A stretch of 64,000 bases of DNA from Dermatophagoides farinae (GCF_024713945.1 NC_134679.1:4655001-4719000), one strand, 5' to 3'; positions 10,432 through 23,731 are shown, counted from the stretch's first letter. The notes: generated by a model from the sequence alone, not told the origin. A program made the numbers and translations.

Positions 10432-11918
10432 TTTTTTCTAATTTCTGTATAAATTTTGTTTAGTGACTGGAAAAAACGTTTTAACAAAAAAAAAACGACA
10501 AAAATTGAAAAAAATCGTTTGAATATGAGGATGATTGGTTTTTATATCTATCCAAAAAAAAAAAAAAAAATGATGAATGACAAATATGACAAAAGACTTG
10601 AATAATGATGATTTATAATGATGATGGTAATCTAATTTTAATCCGGAAAAAATCATACCGGTTTGACCTAAAAAATGATCTCATTTTTTTTGTTGATGAT
10701 TGTTTCCTGTCCAATTTGATCAGTAATATTACATTATGGCCAGGATAGTTGAAATTAAATCTCATGAGTTAATTTGACGATGATGACTATGATGAGGAAA
10801 ACATCGTTAATCATGGTCATGGTATTCATTTTTCTAAATTTCACACCAAAAAAAAAGTGAAATAGCAAAAAAAAAAATCAGTTCAGGGTTGAATTGAAAA
10901 ATTATTGAAGGAAATAAAAGCTGGACAGATAAATATGAGAGGAGAAAAGACATTGATAAGATCAATTAATTTATCAAATACCCTCATTGCAGTAGTCGTC
11001 ATTACAATATTTATGAGAATCTATTCAAAGACATTTTCATATCTCTGGATAATGAATTTGTTGTTTTTGTTGATATTCACTTGTCATTTCTCACTCAAAA
11101 TCAATCAATGACATTTTTTTCAAACTTTTCATGAACAAACAAATACTCTTCAAATTCAAACAGGATTGTCCATAATTTTCATTTCTTCTTAGTGATAATT
11201 TGTTCGAAACAATCACAAAAAAAATTTCTCACTTTATTATTTTGTATTCACTATTTTTTGTGTGTGTTTTGAGAATTCTACATAAAGTTGTGATAAATTA
11301 GTGATTCAAGTGCATTGTCAATTGCATCATCATCATTTATATTTATACAGTTGGTTTTATTTTGTTTTCTTACAATTCTTGAGAAAATTGCATTCAAAGT
11401 TTGAACATTTAATTTCCGTCTAATTGTAATTATTAGTTCTCATTCCTGGAATAGGCAAAAATTATTACGACATAAGCATATACACATGTTTTGTTTGTTG
11501 TGTTATTGTTTTTCAATGATTTCCATTTTATTCATTAGTTATTTCGTAGTTTAAAACAAGATAAACAAATTCATTTCCTTTTTTGTTCTACTTTAATAGT
11601 CGTCGTCGTCGTCGTCGTCGTTAGTTGTTGAAGTGCGAATAAATAGTAAAATCAACCAACCGATCAATCAAAACCGGCAATAGTCAATGTCAATGCAAAA
11701 AATAAAGTTTCACGCCAATTTTTGTTTTTTTTTTTTTTGAAATATATCTTGCCATTTTCTTTTCTGAATTGATAATTTATTCATTCGTTATTCATTATGA
11801 AGAAACAGACAGCCATACCAGCAACAATCTTTTTTTTTTTTTTTTGGAACCACGGATTTATGGTGCAAATAAATGAATGATGTATCACTGTTTTAATGAA
11901 TAGATAAACGAAAATATA
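10432..11918. other. Intergenic AT-rich DNA, no recognised gene
   Basis: This lies upstream of the minus-strand ML gene, so its promoter is expected near 10440-10700. It contains a pure GTC/CGT trinucleotide run at 11600-11620 and several A/T homopolymers. Short open frames (for example at 10905-11111) are not convincing. Confidence 0.6.
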
Positions 11919-12209
11919 ATGTCGGACAACGAAGACCAACGAATCGATGATAATAATAATGAGAACCAGCAGCAATTTGTGGAAATTGCAGAAAACGGAA
12001 TCACATCATTCACCGAAGAATTAGTATTTATTATCGAATTATTCGTACAGATTCTATTGATTTATTGTCTTTGTTATCTATGTACAATGAAAAAATTTCT
12101 AATGGATCAGATTCTTGTGCAGCCAAATCTTCTACGACAACCACCGACAAGATGGTCAGCTATCATTGTTCATTTCCGATCATCGTTATTATTTTTCGAT
12201 ATATTGTGA
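11919..12209 (+). CDS. Possible small single-pass membrane protein (unrecognised)
   Basis: A 96-residue open frame starting MSDNEDQRIDDN. The N-terminal half is acidic and Asn/Gln-rich. One hydrophobic segment (about residues 34-55) contains several cysteines (IYCLCYLC), followed by a short basic stretch. An AATAAA occurs about 85 nt after the stop. The composition (acidic head, clean transmembrane segment, few low-complexity repeats) looks more gene-like than nearby random frames. I do not recognise a family and cannot exclude chance or a single exon of something larger. Confidence 0.33.
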   Translation: MSDNEDQRIDDNNNENQQQFVEIAENGITSFTEELVFIIELFVQILLIYCLCYLCTMKKFLMDQILVQPNLLRQPPTRWSAIIVHFRSSLLFFDIL

Positions 12210-13314
12210 TTCAATTACATTATTCAATCAATTTAAATTACATTTAATTTAACTGTGAAATGAATTTGAACAGAAAAAAAAATGTGAAAACTAAATAAAA
12301 TTTCATTCTCAATTTTTCGGGTTGTATCTGCATGTAAATGTTGACTGTTTTCTATGAACAAAATTATCAAAACCATTGAAACAATGTTTTGAGTTGAGTT
12401 CGATATACCATTCGGATACAAAATGGTCTGAATAGTGATCGAGCGGCATATTATTAGTGTTTATTATAGAGAGAGTAGTTCTGAGTGAATACAAATTCAA
12501 TGTCTTTCATTGTTGTGTTTTATTGATCAAATTAAAACTTTATATCATCGAATGATCTTGTTGATATTTTTGTTTTGTGTGGTTATAACCAACATGTAAA
12601 AATGTTTAAATGTTTTTCATTCATGTGATAAATGAATGACTCATGTTTAAGATTAATTCGATCGAATCTTCAACTGTATTTGTAATAATTTTAACATATA
12701 TGAACAATGTGTACTCAATCGATAATTTTTGATGATGACACACAGACACCATCATTTATAGAAAGAGGGAATTTGACAAACAAAAACGATTGGTGCACTG
12801 GCCCCTTCAATACTCGTAGACATTTACAAACGAAAATATACGATAACTGTGTTTAATTAGTGAAATTTGAAGCTTATTTTTTTCAATTTCAAACGCTATA
12901 TTAGCATAAAAAAAAGACCGTGATAACCAGGTTCAATTGAGTTCTCAATCGTCATTTGATGGTTTGTTATGATTATATGTTCAACTGTCCAGAGTACATT
13001 TGCTCAGAACTTCATTCAATTTTTTTTTTATGCTCGAGTTGATTTTTTTTGGCCAATATATTTAATTCATATATAGGAATATAGAACTATTATATTGATT
13101 AATCAACAGCTTGGCAAACAGTTATAATTGTGTGTGTATAGAAGATGATTAAAAATTCAATTCTGGATCCAGACATGGAATGGATTATAACAATGATCGA
13201 AACACATGTACCGTTTGGCCAATCTATTTGTAAGTATAAAAATAATATTTAAGATTAGAATGGAAAAAAAATCAAATATAGGTCAATTGTGATAAGATTC
13301 ACATTATTATGTAA
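12210..13314. other. Intergenic region upstream of the amidase gene
   Basis: AT-rich with no gene recognised. A short open frame starting at 13145 ends in a consensus splice donor (ttt|gtaagt at about 13230). It could be a 5' leader exon or an upstream ORF of the amidase transcript (see findings). Confidence 0.5.
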
Positions 13315-15275
13315 ATGTACTTTGATGACAAATTATCATTTTGGTTTATTAAATCATCATCATTATTATTATTAGCAAAATTTAATCATTTTTTTGTTGT
13401 TTTATTACTCATAATAGTATGGATCATATCTATGATGGCAAGTATTTACATACGAATATCTCGTTGTTTTCTCGATGGCCTAATGGATATAACGGGTTTA
13501 TATTATTGGACAAAAAGAAATCAAATTCCACCAATAACAAATCCATTGTTACTGAAAACAGCAACTGAATTGGCAGAAAAAACTCGTACTGGACAGGTAA
13601 GATTTTTTTTTTTTTTTGAATTATAAAAAATATTATCGAGTTTTTTTTTATTCCTAAATAGTTGAAATGCGAAACACTTGTTCGAGTATTCATCGATCGT
13701 ATCAAACTTGTGAATCCGTTGATCAATGCTGTTGTTGCCGATTGTTTTAATGATGCTATCAAAGAGGCCAAAGAATATGATCAGCGTATTGAAAGAGCAT
13801 TAAATGATCCATTGGTCAAAGATGATGTACTTGAATTGCCATTACTCGGTATACCTATTACGATTAAAGAATGCATCCCGGTCAAAGGAATGCCCAATAC
13901 TGGCGGTTTATATTCACGAAAAGATTTTCGCGTCAAAGAGGATGCACAGGTCGTGAAAAATATTCGTAAATCTGGTGCGATCATCTTAGGTAAAGAAAAA
14001 AATTGTGATTTTTTAACTTTGAAAAATTGAATTTTGTAATTTTTTTTAGGTGTGACAAATGTACCTGAATTTTTGCTCTGGTGGGATACCAACAATCATG
14101 TATATGGACGAGCACGTAATCCATATGATTTATCACGAATTACTGGAGGCAGTTCCGGTGGTGAAGCGGCTATACAAGCAGCAGCCGGTGCAATAATTGG
14201 TGTTGGTTCAGATATCGGTGGTTCATTAAGAATACCTCCATTTTTTTGTGGTACATTCGGACATAAGCCATCATCGAATATGACAAATATCGAAGGAAAT
14301 TTTCCATATTGTGGCCATAAATCAAGGGAAAGATTGCTAGTCAATGGCCCATTATGTCGTTATGCAATGGATTTAAAACCATTATACAAAGTGATTATCG
14401 CCGATAATGAAAAAGCAATGGCTCAACTTGATTTAGATTGTCCAGTTGATTTAAAAAAATCGCGATTCTATTTTCTTTATGAAGATGGTGATTCATTTAA
14501 AACACCTGTTTCGTCCGATATACGTGAAACATTGAAACGTGCTCGTCATTTTCTTGAAAAAGATTGTGGCTTTACTTGCATCGATGCTCAAATACCGTTG
14601 ATGAAATATAATTTCTTAATATTTTTGACTACATTGGGCGATTGTGATGCACCATTATTGGGTGAAGAAATTGTTGAACGACGTGGACGATTGAATGCCT
14701 GGCCTGAGTTGATAAAATCATTGTTTGGTCGATCGAAATTTCGTAAAATTACCTGCATGAATGTGATATTAGAAAATGCCATCTATTCACCTCAAACACG
14801 ACATAAACGTTGGTATCGAAAGATAATAGACATGGGAAAACAATTGGGTGAACAATTGGATTCAATGTTAGGTATTGTATCAATAACATTTTTGAAAATT
14901 ATCATTGATTTTTTTATTATTTCATAATAGAGGATGGTAGCATCTTGATTATGCCATGTCTACCGGAAAAAGCACCAAAACATAGCGGAACATTTTTACG
15001 TGTAAACAATTGTGGCTATACATCCGTATTCAATGTATTGGAAATGCCCGTTACACAGGTTTCAATGGGTATTGGTCATCGATCCAAGATGCCCGTTGGT
15101 TTTCAGATAATAGCGAAACGTTTGAATGACCGTTTTACACTAGGTTTGTTTGTTTGTCTTTCGATTCAATCAAGAAAAGTAATCGTAATTATGTTTATCG
15201 GTTATAGCTGTGGCTGAGTTATTAGCCAAAGAATTTGGCGGTTGGCAACCACCTTGTGAAGTTCGAATTAAATGA
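13315..15275 (+). CDS. FAAH2-like fatty-acid amide hydrolase (amidase-signature family), 5 exons
   Basis: Exons 13315-13596, 13662-13989, 14050-14871, 14931-15143 and 15208-15275 give 570 residues in a clean frame. The N-terminus has a strong membrane segment (about residues 24-44), as in FAAH2 enzymes, which hydrolyse fatty-acid amides such as endocannabinoids at membranes. The Ser-cisSer-Lys triad is complete: Lys163 in PITIKE, Ser238 in the GGSSGGEAA signature, and Ser262 in SDIGGSLR; the 24-residue spacing between the serines is the family value. FGHKPSS follows the nucleophile. The C-terminus has the conserved PVTQVSMG and PVGFQIIAKR blocks. Introns are 59-65 nt. The start is the first ATG of the frame; an extra upstream exon is possible. 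Substrate preference cannot be read from sequence. Confidence 0.93.
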
Positions 15276-15301
15276 ACAAATTGAATCAAAATGAATCAAT
15301 C

Positions 15302-15307
15302 AATAAA
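15302..15307 (+). terminator. Polyadenylation signal of the amidase gene
   Basis: AATAAA begins 27 nt after the stop codon, in an AT-rich 3' region. Confidence 0.45.
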
Positions 15308-15842
15308 ATCTAAAATGACAATATCATGTTATTATTTTAAATGTGTCAAATATTTGAACAATTGCAGGTAAAAATAAATTGAATTTTTCCTCAACAGATG
15401 CTGTTATTGTAGATCATTTTTCTAAAAAAAAAAATTCAAGCAACAGTAACGCCATAAAGCGTCGAAAATAGTCATTAAAAACATTTAAAAATAAAGAACA
15501 TTCAATATATTGAAAGGATTATACATAAATTAGGACAAAAACAAGAATCCATCTTGATTTCATTATATTCCGGATCTAAATAAATGAGATTTTATACAAA
15601 TTAACATCAAAAAAAAACAATTATTATTACATTTGATTGTTAATTATTTACAGATATTTGATTATTAGCCTGTTTTCCAGTGTTGTATGAAAAAAAAGAA
15701 AAAAAAACGGTAAATGAAAATATAATCTAGGCTATGAGGATATTGGATTTTTTTTCCTGGTCATCATGTGTTCCAATTATTTCTTTATCGATATCATCAT
15801 CATTCGATTTATTGCTAATAAATTGGTTTGTCTTTGTCATTG

Positions 15843-15876
<34 letters not shown>

Positions 15877-18643
15877 TTTCACTGATTTTGGTGTCATGTC
15901 AATGCAATAATTAATTTTAATGAAACGAACAAAAAAAAATCAAAATTAAATCTAGTAATAATAATCTATTTTATCGACTTTAGGATTTTCAATTTTTTTT
16001 TTGAATTGTCAAATCAAGGTTATTTATAATATGAAATTTAATTTCATACAGTTTATGCTTTCTAGATGTGTGTTTTATTTGTAATTGATTTCATTTGGAC
16101 ATAAATTTTTCTATTGAACCCAAAAAAAAAAATTAATCGTAACACAGTAATTTGATTGATAAGCATTACATCACGTTATCCAGAGAACGAACAAAAAAAA
16201 CAGATTGTTATTATCAACCACAACGACGACAACAACGACAGCCAAAACAAAAACAAAAACAAAAAATGTCAGCATTCATAAACATTATTTGGTGCATACA
16301 AACAAACCAAACCAAACCAAAAAAAAAAAAAAAAACCGAAAAATAACGGCAATGAAGAATTCATGAATCTCAAATCAAACTTTTATAATAAATCATATCT
16401 GATTGATTGATTACGATGAAAACTTTTTTTTTCTTGTTAGGCCGATACAATCTAATAAATGAGATTTTTGTTTTCTCAGTAGAAATTCTATACAACCAAA
16501 AAAAAAAAAAAAAATAAAAAAAATAATGAAATATAGAAATGGTGAAATTGTTTTTCAATTTGATTTTTCCTCATAAAAAAAAGTAAGAGAAACTTTTGAA
16601 TTTCATTGGCTCCATTATCATCACCACTAATGATGATGTTGATTATGGCGTTAATTTTTTTTCCATTTCGTAAATTAAAAATTATATATATGTGATCATT
16701 TATTGAGCAATTTTTATGTGTGAAGAAAAATTCTTTATAGAAAAAAAAGGAAAATTTTATCATTACGAATTATTCGAATGTAATTCGAGTATATCGAATA
16801 ATAATAATGAAAAAAAAATCGATAATTCACCACATGATGATGATGATGATGCGATTTGTTTTTGATTTGTCCTGTTTTTATTTTTTGTTTGTACATTTGA
16901 TTATTTTATAGATATAAAAATAGAGTGGAGACAAAAAAAACTTTTCCAAATTAATACAAACGACATACATATTTTTTTCCTGTATCTATTTTTCACACTC
17001 TGTCTTTATAAATGACATGACAATTTTTTCTTTTCTTCTTTTCAATTTGAGTTTCACAAACTTCATGGTTGGTAGTTTATATTCGATAGCATTAGCACAT
17101 CATTATTATTATTATCACCATCATCATCATAATGATAATGATTAATCAAATTAACAGCGGAATAAAAAAAACCTTTGGACAAGCAATGAAAAAAAACGAC
17201 CCTTCGATGTTTCAAAACTGGAATTATTTTTGAAACATAAATATCGCGCTGGCGCATACAACAACGATGAAAAAAAATCGGGTCTTTATTCTGATTAACA
17301 ATATTCGATAGGGTAAAAAAACCAACATTGTAGATGTTCTACAATGTTCTTCGTTGCCGTAACAGAGCAATATACAGTGTTCGAATATCCATACACACAC
17401 ATACATACATACACATCCATATACATAGAAATAGCGATAAAAACAGACAGACAAAATTTTCTGGCACCAAAACATCAAAATATTGTTGTTGTCTTCGCAA
17501 AGTCACCCACCACCACCACCATCACCATCAACAACATATGATGATGATGAGAATACCAGACGCACATTGAATAAAGTAAAGCGGCGGGAACTTTATATGT
17601 GCCATACACACGCTAAAAAAATAATATATTGGCCATTACAAATCTTCATAGGATTTGTCATTCTAGGCCACAATAATATGGCATAAAGTTTCTCCCCTTT
17701 CAATCCATCTATATCTATAATCCAATCGATCTATGTATTGATGAGAGATTTCATCTACCAAAAAAAAACAAACAAAAAACAAAATAAAAAACATTTTCAT
17801 CAGCACGATCATAATAATAATAATCATTATTATTAACATCAACAATCGTTAATTTCAAAATCATCGTCATCATCATCAATTGTTATTTGTAGTTATCGTT
17901 TATCCTTAAATTTGTATGTTTGTGTTTCTCTCTCTCTCTCTGTGTTTATTTATTCTATATAAATTTTTTTTTTGTCATTTTATTTTTCTGGATTGGATCT
18001 TTAACAAGAAAAAAAAATCGATGTACATGTTTGTAATTGTATTTGTGTGCTGTGTGCTGTGTGTGGGTGGATGTTTCCATATCCACCGTGTCGTAATATT
18101 GTTTGAATTTTCAATTTCGTTGTTGTTCTTCAATATATATAATATACTAGCCGCTGGATTGATAATCGGATTTCTATCATTTATAAAAAACAAATGTTAT
18201 TGATTTGAAATTGCAACCGCTTCTTTGTGTGTGTGTGTATGTATGTATGTATGATCACGACCATCATCATCATCATCATCATCATCATAATTGTTGATCT
18301 TGATATAATAGAGTTGGAAACATCAAAACAATTTTCCAGCAATAACTCTTCCAATAACCTATTATATATGTTCAAATTTCATTCCATTTAAAAGTTAGAT
18401 CTGAATAAGATTTTAACTCTTTCGTTTCTATTGATTTTTGTTTGATAACAGAAAAAAAATTTACTATTTGATTTTTCTTCTTTTGTTTTTGACTTGGAAA
18501 TAGATTTTTTTTTCGTTTGTTTGTTTGTTTTTTTGGTTTCTGAAAAATATTTTTTCTCGTGTATTTTAAATACTGTTCAATCAACCATATAAAAGTCTAC
18601 AGAAAGTGAAAATAGAGAGATAGAGAGAGTGAAGCAAAAAAAA
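15308..18643. other. Intergenic simple-sequence DNA
   Basis: About 3.3 kb of AT-rich DNA with TCA, CAT, CA and GTAT microsatellites and A/T runs. All open frames here are short and repeat-driven (His, Met or Phe runs from microsatellites). Nothing gene-like was recognised except the immediate upstream region of the carbonic anhydrase gene. Confidence 0.65.
15843..15877. repeat. (TCA)n microsatellite
   Basis: An uninterrupted TCA trinucleotide run of about 35 nt, one of the longest of the CAT/TCA/ATC class that recurs through the window. Confidence 0.9.
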
Positions 18644-21310
18644 ATGGCAAAATTATTTGCAATAATAATCTTATTATCCTGTTATTACATCTCAACCGGT
18701 AAGTTTTATTTGCGTCTATCGCATTATATTATTGTATATATATATGTGTGTGTGTGTGTGTATTTCGACAACGACAAACTATTAAACTATTCGACATTCA
18801 AACATTTTCAAACGGAATTTTGCATGAATAACGAAAATTCTATGAAAAAAAAACAATTTGATTCAATTCATTTTTTTTCTACTTTTCCTTTCATTTTTGT
18901 CAAATTGACATGTCAAATTCAGCGTTGACAGTAATAACAATGAACTATAGTTAATCGAAAGTTAGTCGAAATAAGAATCTGTTTCTTTTTTTTCGGTTAG
19001 TATAATTTTTTTTTGTTTGATTCCGTTTGCAATCCGGAATTCTATCTTTATCATGAATGTCGAGGACGTTTCTCAATTTATATTCATGCTAACAATAAAA
19101 GACAGAAATGAGAGAGAAAGAGAGAGAGGGAGATGAATGACGATTCTGTCTGTCTATGCTTTTCTGAATTTGGTGAATTGCAGAATAATAATAATAATAA
19201 TTCTAGACCACAAAAACTGCATACATATAGAATTCATTGAAAAAAAAACAATAATTCAGTCAGTCAGTCAGTCAGTCAAGGCCAATGATTTTATATTACA
19301 TCCTAATTTTCTTAAAATAAATTTCCTTTTCATTAGGTCAAATGTGGTTATGATTTATAGTGATTATGATGATGATTGTCAAAAAAAGAAAAGGAAAAAA
19401 AATATATTATGTTTTATCATCTCGTTGATTCAAAATATACTACTAACTAATACTTGTGACGTAAATAGTTTTCACATTTTATTTTTTTTTGTCTGTTCTT
19501 GGCAAAATTATACTAATCGATTCATCAAGATGAGGTTGCGTCGGAATTTTTTGTATAGACAAACGTAAAAACAAAAGAAAGACAAGCACCAACAATCAAG
19601 ATGATTAATGGATCATTCCATCAATTGGAATAGAGTGAAAATGATAGATAATAAAACTTGGATTTTTTGAAATATCGATAAGATTATTGAATAAATGAAT
19701 GAAATCATTAGCCACCAAAAGTGATTAATATTAATTTTTCTTTTTCATTTCTTTTCTTTTCTTGTTCAATTAGCCATAGCTTCCGATTGGAGTTATAGTG
19801 GTAAGTGGATTTTTTTTTACATTAATCATATCATAGACAGATAAAACAAACAAATGTAATCAATCGGATATTGAAATATTGTCCGGATACAAACACACAC
19901 TTGACATTATTATTGAAGTTCAAATCACTCACTAATTGGATATAAAAAAATTTTTTTTTTTTTGTAGATCAACAAAGTTGGGCAAATGGTGAAAATCAAT
20001 GTGATGGTAGTAGTCAATCACCAATCGATATAAATACACAGGAAGTTTATTACAATGGTACATTAAAATTGGATTTCATCAATTATGATCATCCATTAAT
20101 TAGCTATAAAGTGACCAATAATGGACATTCAAGTATGTGATATTTTCATATTTAAGAATTTTATCTTGAAATTTAAATAACTTTTTTTAACCATAACACA
20201 GTACAATTTGATTATACGGGTGATGTTGGCTCAGCACCGGCAATCACTGGTACCGTATTGAATAATGAAATATTTCGTCTTGCACAATTCCATTTCCATT
20301 GGGGATCGGCTAAACATATTGGTTCTGAACATAAAATTAATGGACGTGCATTCCCAGTAGAGGTATTTACAAGAATATATCTATCAATACAATGCAAATA
20401 ATCCATCAATTTTTTTTCATTTTGGATATATAGTTACATCTAGTACATTATAATCATGCAAAACATGATACATTAAGCAAAGCTTTAGAAGCTCGTGATG
20501 GAAGTGTTTCAGTATTGGCCGTATTCTTCGAGGTTCGATACATCCTATAACATTGTTTTTTTGGTTTCGTTTTTTCTTGTTTCCAGTTAATGTGTCTGTG
20601 TGTCTATCTTTGCCTGTCCTTGTTTGTAATCCAGGAATATTCTCAAAAAAAAATCTGATTTAAAATTTAAATTAACCATTACCGGACAGCTTTATTTGCC
20701 GTTTTCTCAGCCAGGATTTCATTTTTTGCATATTATTATAAAATTAATTTTGCTTGATTTTTTTTCATTTCTTTCTGCCTAATTAGATCAAAAAAATGAA
20801 TCCTGGATTTGAAGTTGTAGCCGATATGATTGACAAATTACAGGAAGCCACACCGGAACAAAGTCAATTCATGCGCGAAACAATCACACTACAGAATTTA
20901 TTACCTAAAAATTCGGAAAAATTATATCGTTATCATGGATCATTGACTACACCACCATGTACAGAAGGTTTAGTATGGCTCATATTGAATCAACCAAATG
21001 AGATTGGCCGCTCACAGGTAAGTGGAATAAAAAAAAATTCCTAATCAGTTTAGTGTTTGAAATTCTAAAACTTTGAATTATTTAGTTCGAAAAATTCTTG
21101 GGCGTAATTGATTCACATTCTGGAGAAAAAATTGCCAATAATTTTCGTAAAATTCAACCGTTGAATGGAAGAAAAGTGGAATCATCATTTAAACCGGATA
21201 TGGTCAACAAAGGTTTTGTTCATATGGCTACTAGTTCGACTATCATAGTGAGCTTGCTCATGATATTTCTGTCCATAGTTGGTATTTCACCGCTGTTATC
21301 CATCCAATGA
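18644..21310 (+). CDS. Secreted/GPI-anchored alpha-carbonic anhydrase, 7 exons
   Basis: Exons 18644-18698, 19774-19800, 19968-20132, 20202-20362, 20434-20532, 20787-21017 and 21086-21310 give 320 residues. The enzyme interconverts CO2 and bicarbonate. Zinc ligands are all present: His113 and His115 in FHFHWG and His138 in ELHLVHYN. GSEH supplies the gate-keeping Glu, and Thr223/Thr224 in SLTTPPC match the Thr199/Thr200 positions. It is therefore predicted active, not a carbonic-anhydrase-related protein. A signal peptide opens the protein. Cys39 and Cys227 fit the disulfide of extracellular isoforms, and a hydrophobic C-terminal tail after residue about 296 suggests a GPI anchor as in CA IV/XV. 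Exon 2 is only 27 nt. A further 1.1 kb intron separates the signal exon from the rest. Confidence 0.95.
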
Positions 21311-21804
21311 TGTGTTTATGGCTGTATAACCGAGGACAAAGATCGATTGAATTTTTGATTGATATGGATTTATGGATCTAATACAATCATTATACATACA
21401 AAAAAAATTGTGATCAATATACTGACAGTCTGACGATTATCTTATATATATGAATACGAGGAAACTCTCAATTCTCATTCTTTCATTTACATTTTATCGT
21501 TCTTTTATATAAATGAAAAAGAAACCTATATCTTAATTTGTGAAACAAAACAAAAAAAAATCGAAGTAAAAAAACGATTTCCATGCATAATTTGTCCACG
21601 AACAATATTTCGATTTTTTTTTTGTTTGTAATAATCACATAAAAAATGTTGATGTAATTTTAGAATTTTCTTTTTAGTTTGTTAATTCTCATATATATAT
21701 AAAATGAAATTCAATTCACCAAACAGTTATTAATATTTCTAATTTTGTGATTTTTGTTCATCTTTTGTATAATTGTTTTGTATTGACGAAAAAAAAAACG
21801 AATA
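21311..21804. other. Short intergenic region
   Basis: AT-rich DNA between the carbonic anhydrase stop and the next open frame. It presumably holds the carbonic anhydrase 3' UTR and the promoter of the next gene. No specific element recognised. Confidence 0.5.
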
Positions 21805-22536
21805 ATGGACATGATTAAAGGTTTGGAACAGATTGGCACTGTACTAAGTGAGATTGTTTCACAAAAAGCTCAACAACAAAACGATGGTAATAATGATGAA
21901 CAAAATCAAAAACCACTGGGAAAACAACGATTACGATTTATTAATCAAAGTGTATGTGATTATGATAAAATTGTTGCCAATCTTATTGATTATTTTAAAA
22001 TAAATTTACCATTGAAAGAATTTGAGCCATTGAAGGAAAAAATCGATAAAATTATTGATGAAGAATGTAAAATTTGTGAATTAATAATGTATCTAATAAG
22101 ACAAACTGAATCTGATATAGATGAAAATGCTAAAATGTTTGAACAGGTACTGGTGTTTTTGGCCGAAATTCCACAGACTGTACGTGAAAATTTAATGGAA
22201 ATGAATAATAACGATAACGATCACGAAAACAAACTGGATGATGATATTAGATTCAAAATACAATTTGCAATCAATCAATTATCATTAATGGTATATGATT
22301 CAATACAAATGTTACAATCAATAATGGATAAATTGATTGAAATATGTAATCTATATCATATACCATATTATTATGAAACAAATGATTATTATATTAAATT
22401 TCGAAGATCCATATTGATAACATATGAAAATCTATGCACAATTATTGAAGATTTTCAAACATTAAGCTATTCTCTATGGATGGTACGTCATTATGAATCA
22501 GTGATGATGTGTTCACTCAATGATGATGATGAATGA
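21805..22536 (+). CDS. Uncharacterised intronless helical protein
   Basis: A 243-residue open frame with no homopolymer artefacts. It starts MDMIKGLEQIGTVLSEI. There is no signal peptide or transmembrane segment. Heptad-like leucine/isoleucine spacing and high Lys/Glu/Asp content suggest an alpha-helical, partly coiled-coil cytosolic protein. Residues about 20-35 (Gln/Asn-rich) and about 135-147 (Asn/Asp-rich) look like flexible linkers, and it ends in an acidic tail (NDDDE). Codon use is ordinary for this genome. AATAAA lies about 50 nt downstream (22587-22592). I do not recognise the family; complex subunits of kinetochore, exocyst or augmin type can look like this, but I have no evidence for any of them. 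Confidence 0.7.
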   Translation: MDMIKGLEQIGTVLSEIVSQKAQQQNDGNNDEQNQKPLGKQRLRFINQSVCDYDKIVANLIDYFKINLPLKEFEPLKEKIDKIIDEECKICELIMYLIRQTESDIDENAKMFEQVLVFLAEIPQTVRENLMEMNNNDNDHENKLDDDIRFKIQFAINQLSLMVYDSIQMLQSIMDKLIEICNLYHIPYYYETNDYYIKFRRSILITYENLCTIIEDFQTLSYSLWMVRHYESVMMCSLNDDDE

Positions 22537-23698
22537 TAAAAAATGAATGTTTTTTTTTTAAAAAAAATCTTTAAAAAATTTTTAAAAATAAAAAGTATTT
22601 GTCGATTGTTGTTTGAAACAAAAAAAAAAACAAAACTGGTTCGAAAAATAAACTAATCAATTTACAACGGCCAAATTTTCGCGGTGCAGGCAGCAGTAGT
22701 CATGAGTTTAATTGAATTATATATAATGGTCACAAACTAATTTCGATCGATCCCCTTTTCAATTAAACTTGGAAGTTTTATCGATTTCTGTGAAAAGTTT
22801 AAACACTGCTTGTTGTTGTTGTCGAATGAAAACAACAATAATTGTGTTGATTCTAAAAATGGATTCATTGAAAAATAACTTTCATTGTGATAAAATAACT
22901 TTTATGGTCAGAATATTAAAAATGGTGTTGAGTGAGAGTATAGAAAGTTATTAATCGCAAATCGATTCAGTTCATCGATCGGCTAATTACTTTACTTTCA
23001 TCATCATCATTGTTGTTGTTGTTGTTGTTGTCGTATCCAATGTGGTCATTGTGCGTTTTTTTCTGGTCATCTAGTCAATCTATATAATCATTATTATTGT
23101 GTGTTGTTAAATAGAAATAAAGGGAAAACATTCTCGAGCATTCATTTCTCTTTTTTAAAAAACAACAACGACCATCGATCGATCTTCGAATTTCGGTATC
23201 ATCATCATCATCATCATCGAAAGTCCAACCAACAAAACCAGACAAACAAAAAAAAACATAAAACATTTACAAGAGCGAAATACAAAAACAAAAAATTGAA
23301 GCCATTGTTCTTTTACTCTTATCCAAACCGTTTTGAAGATGATCCATTCCATTCCAGTTTCATCATCATCATCATCACCATTATTATCATGATTGTTGGA
23401 CTGTTATATGGAGATGCTCTAAATTTATCGCAAACACTTTTTACCGAATAAATATAACAACAACAACAACAACAACAATAATGATAATAAACAAAATGAT
23501 TGTCCTTGTTGTTGGCCATATATAACAATAATAAATGGAATGAATAAAATTTTTTCATTCAAATGAAAAAAAAATCCCAAAACAATCAAGGTAAAGAGAG
23601 TAAAAGCAGCAGCTGAAGACAAATAAAATTGGTTGATTCAAACAGTATTTCAAGGTGCGTTATTTATTTATTCATCTACTATTTTGTTTACTCCCCTT

Positions 23699-23700
<2 letters not shown>

Positions 23701-23731
<31 letters not shown>
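23701..23731. repeat. (CA)n microsatellite
   Basis: An uninterrupted CA dinucleotide run of about 31 nt. Confidence 0.95.

Noticed and set aside
10905-11111. A 68-codon open frame with a hydrophobic C-terminus
   Set aside because: Short, no motif, no splice signals in phase. Expected by chance in AT-rich DNA.
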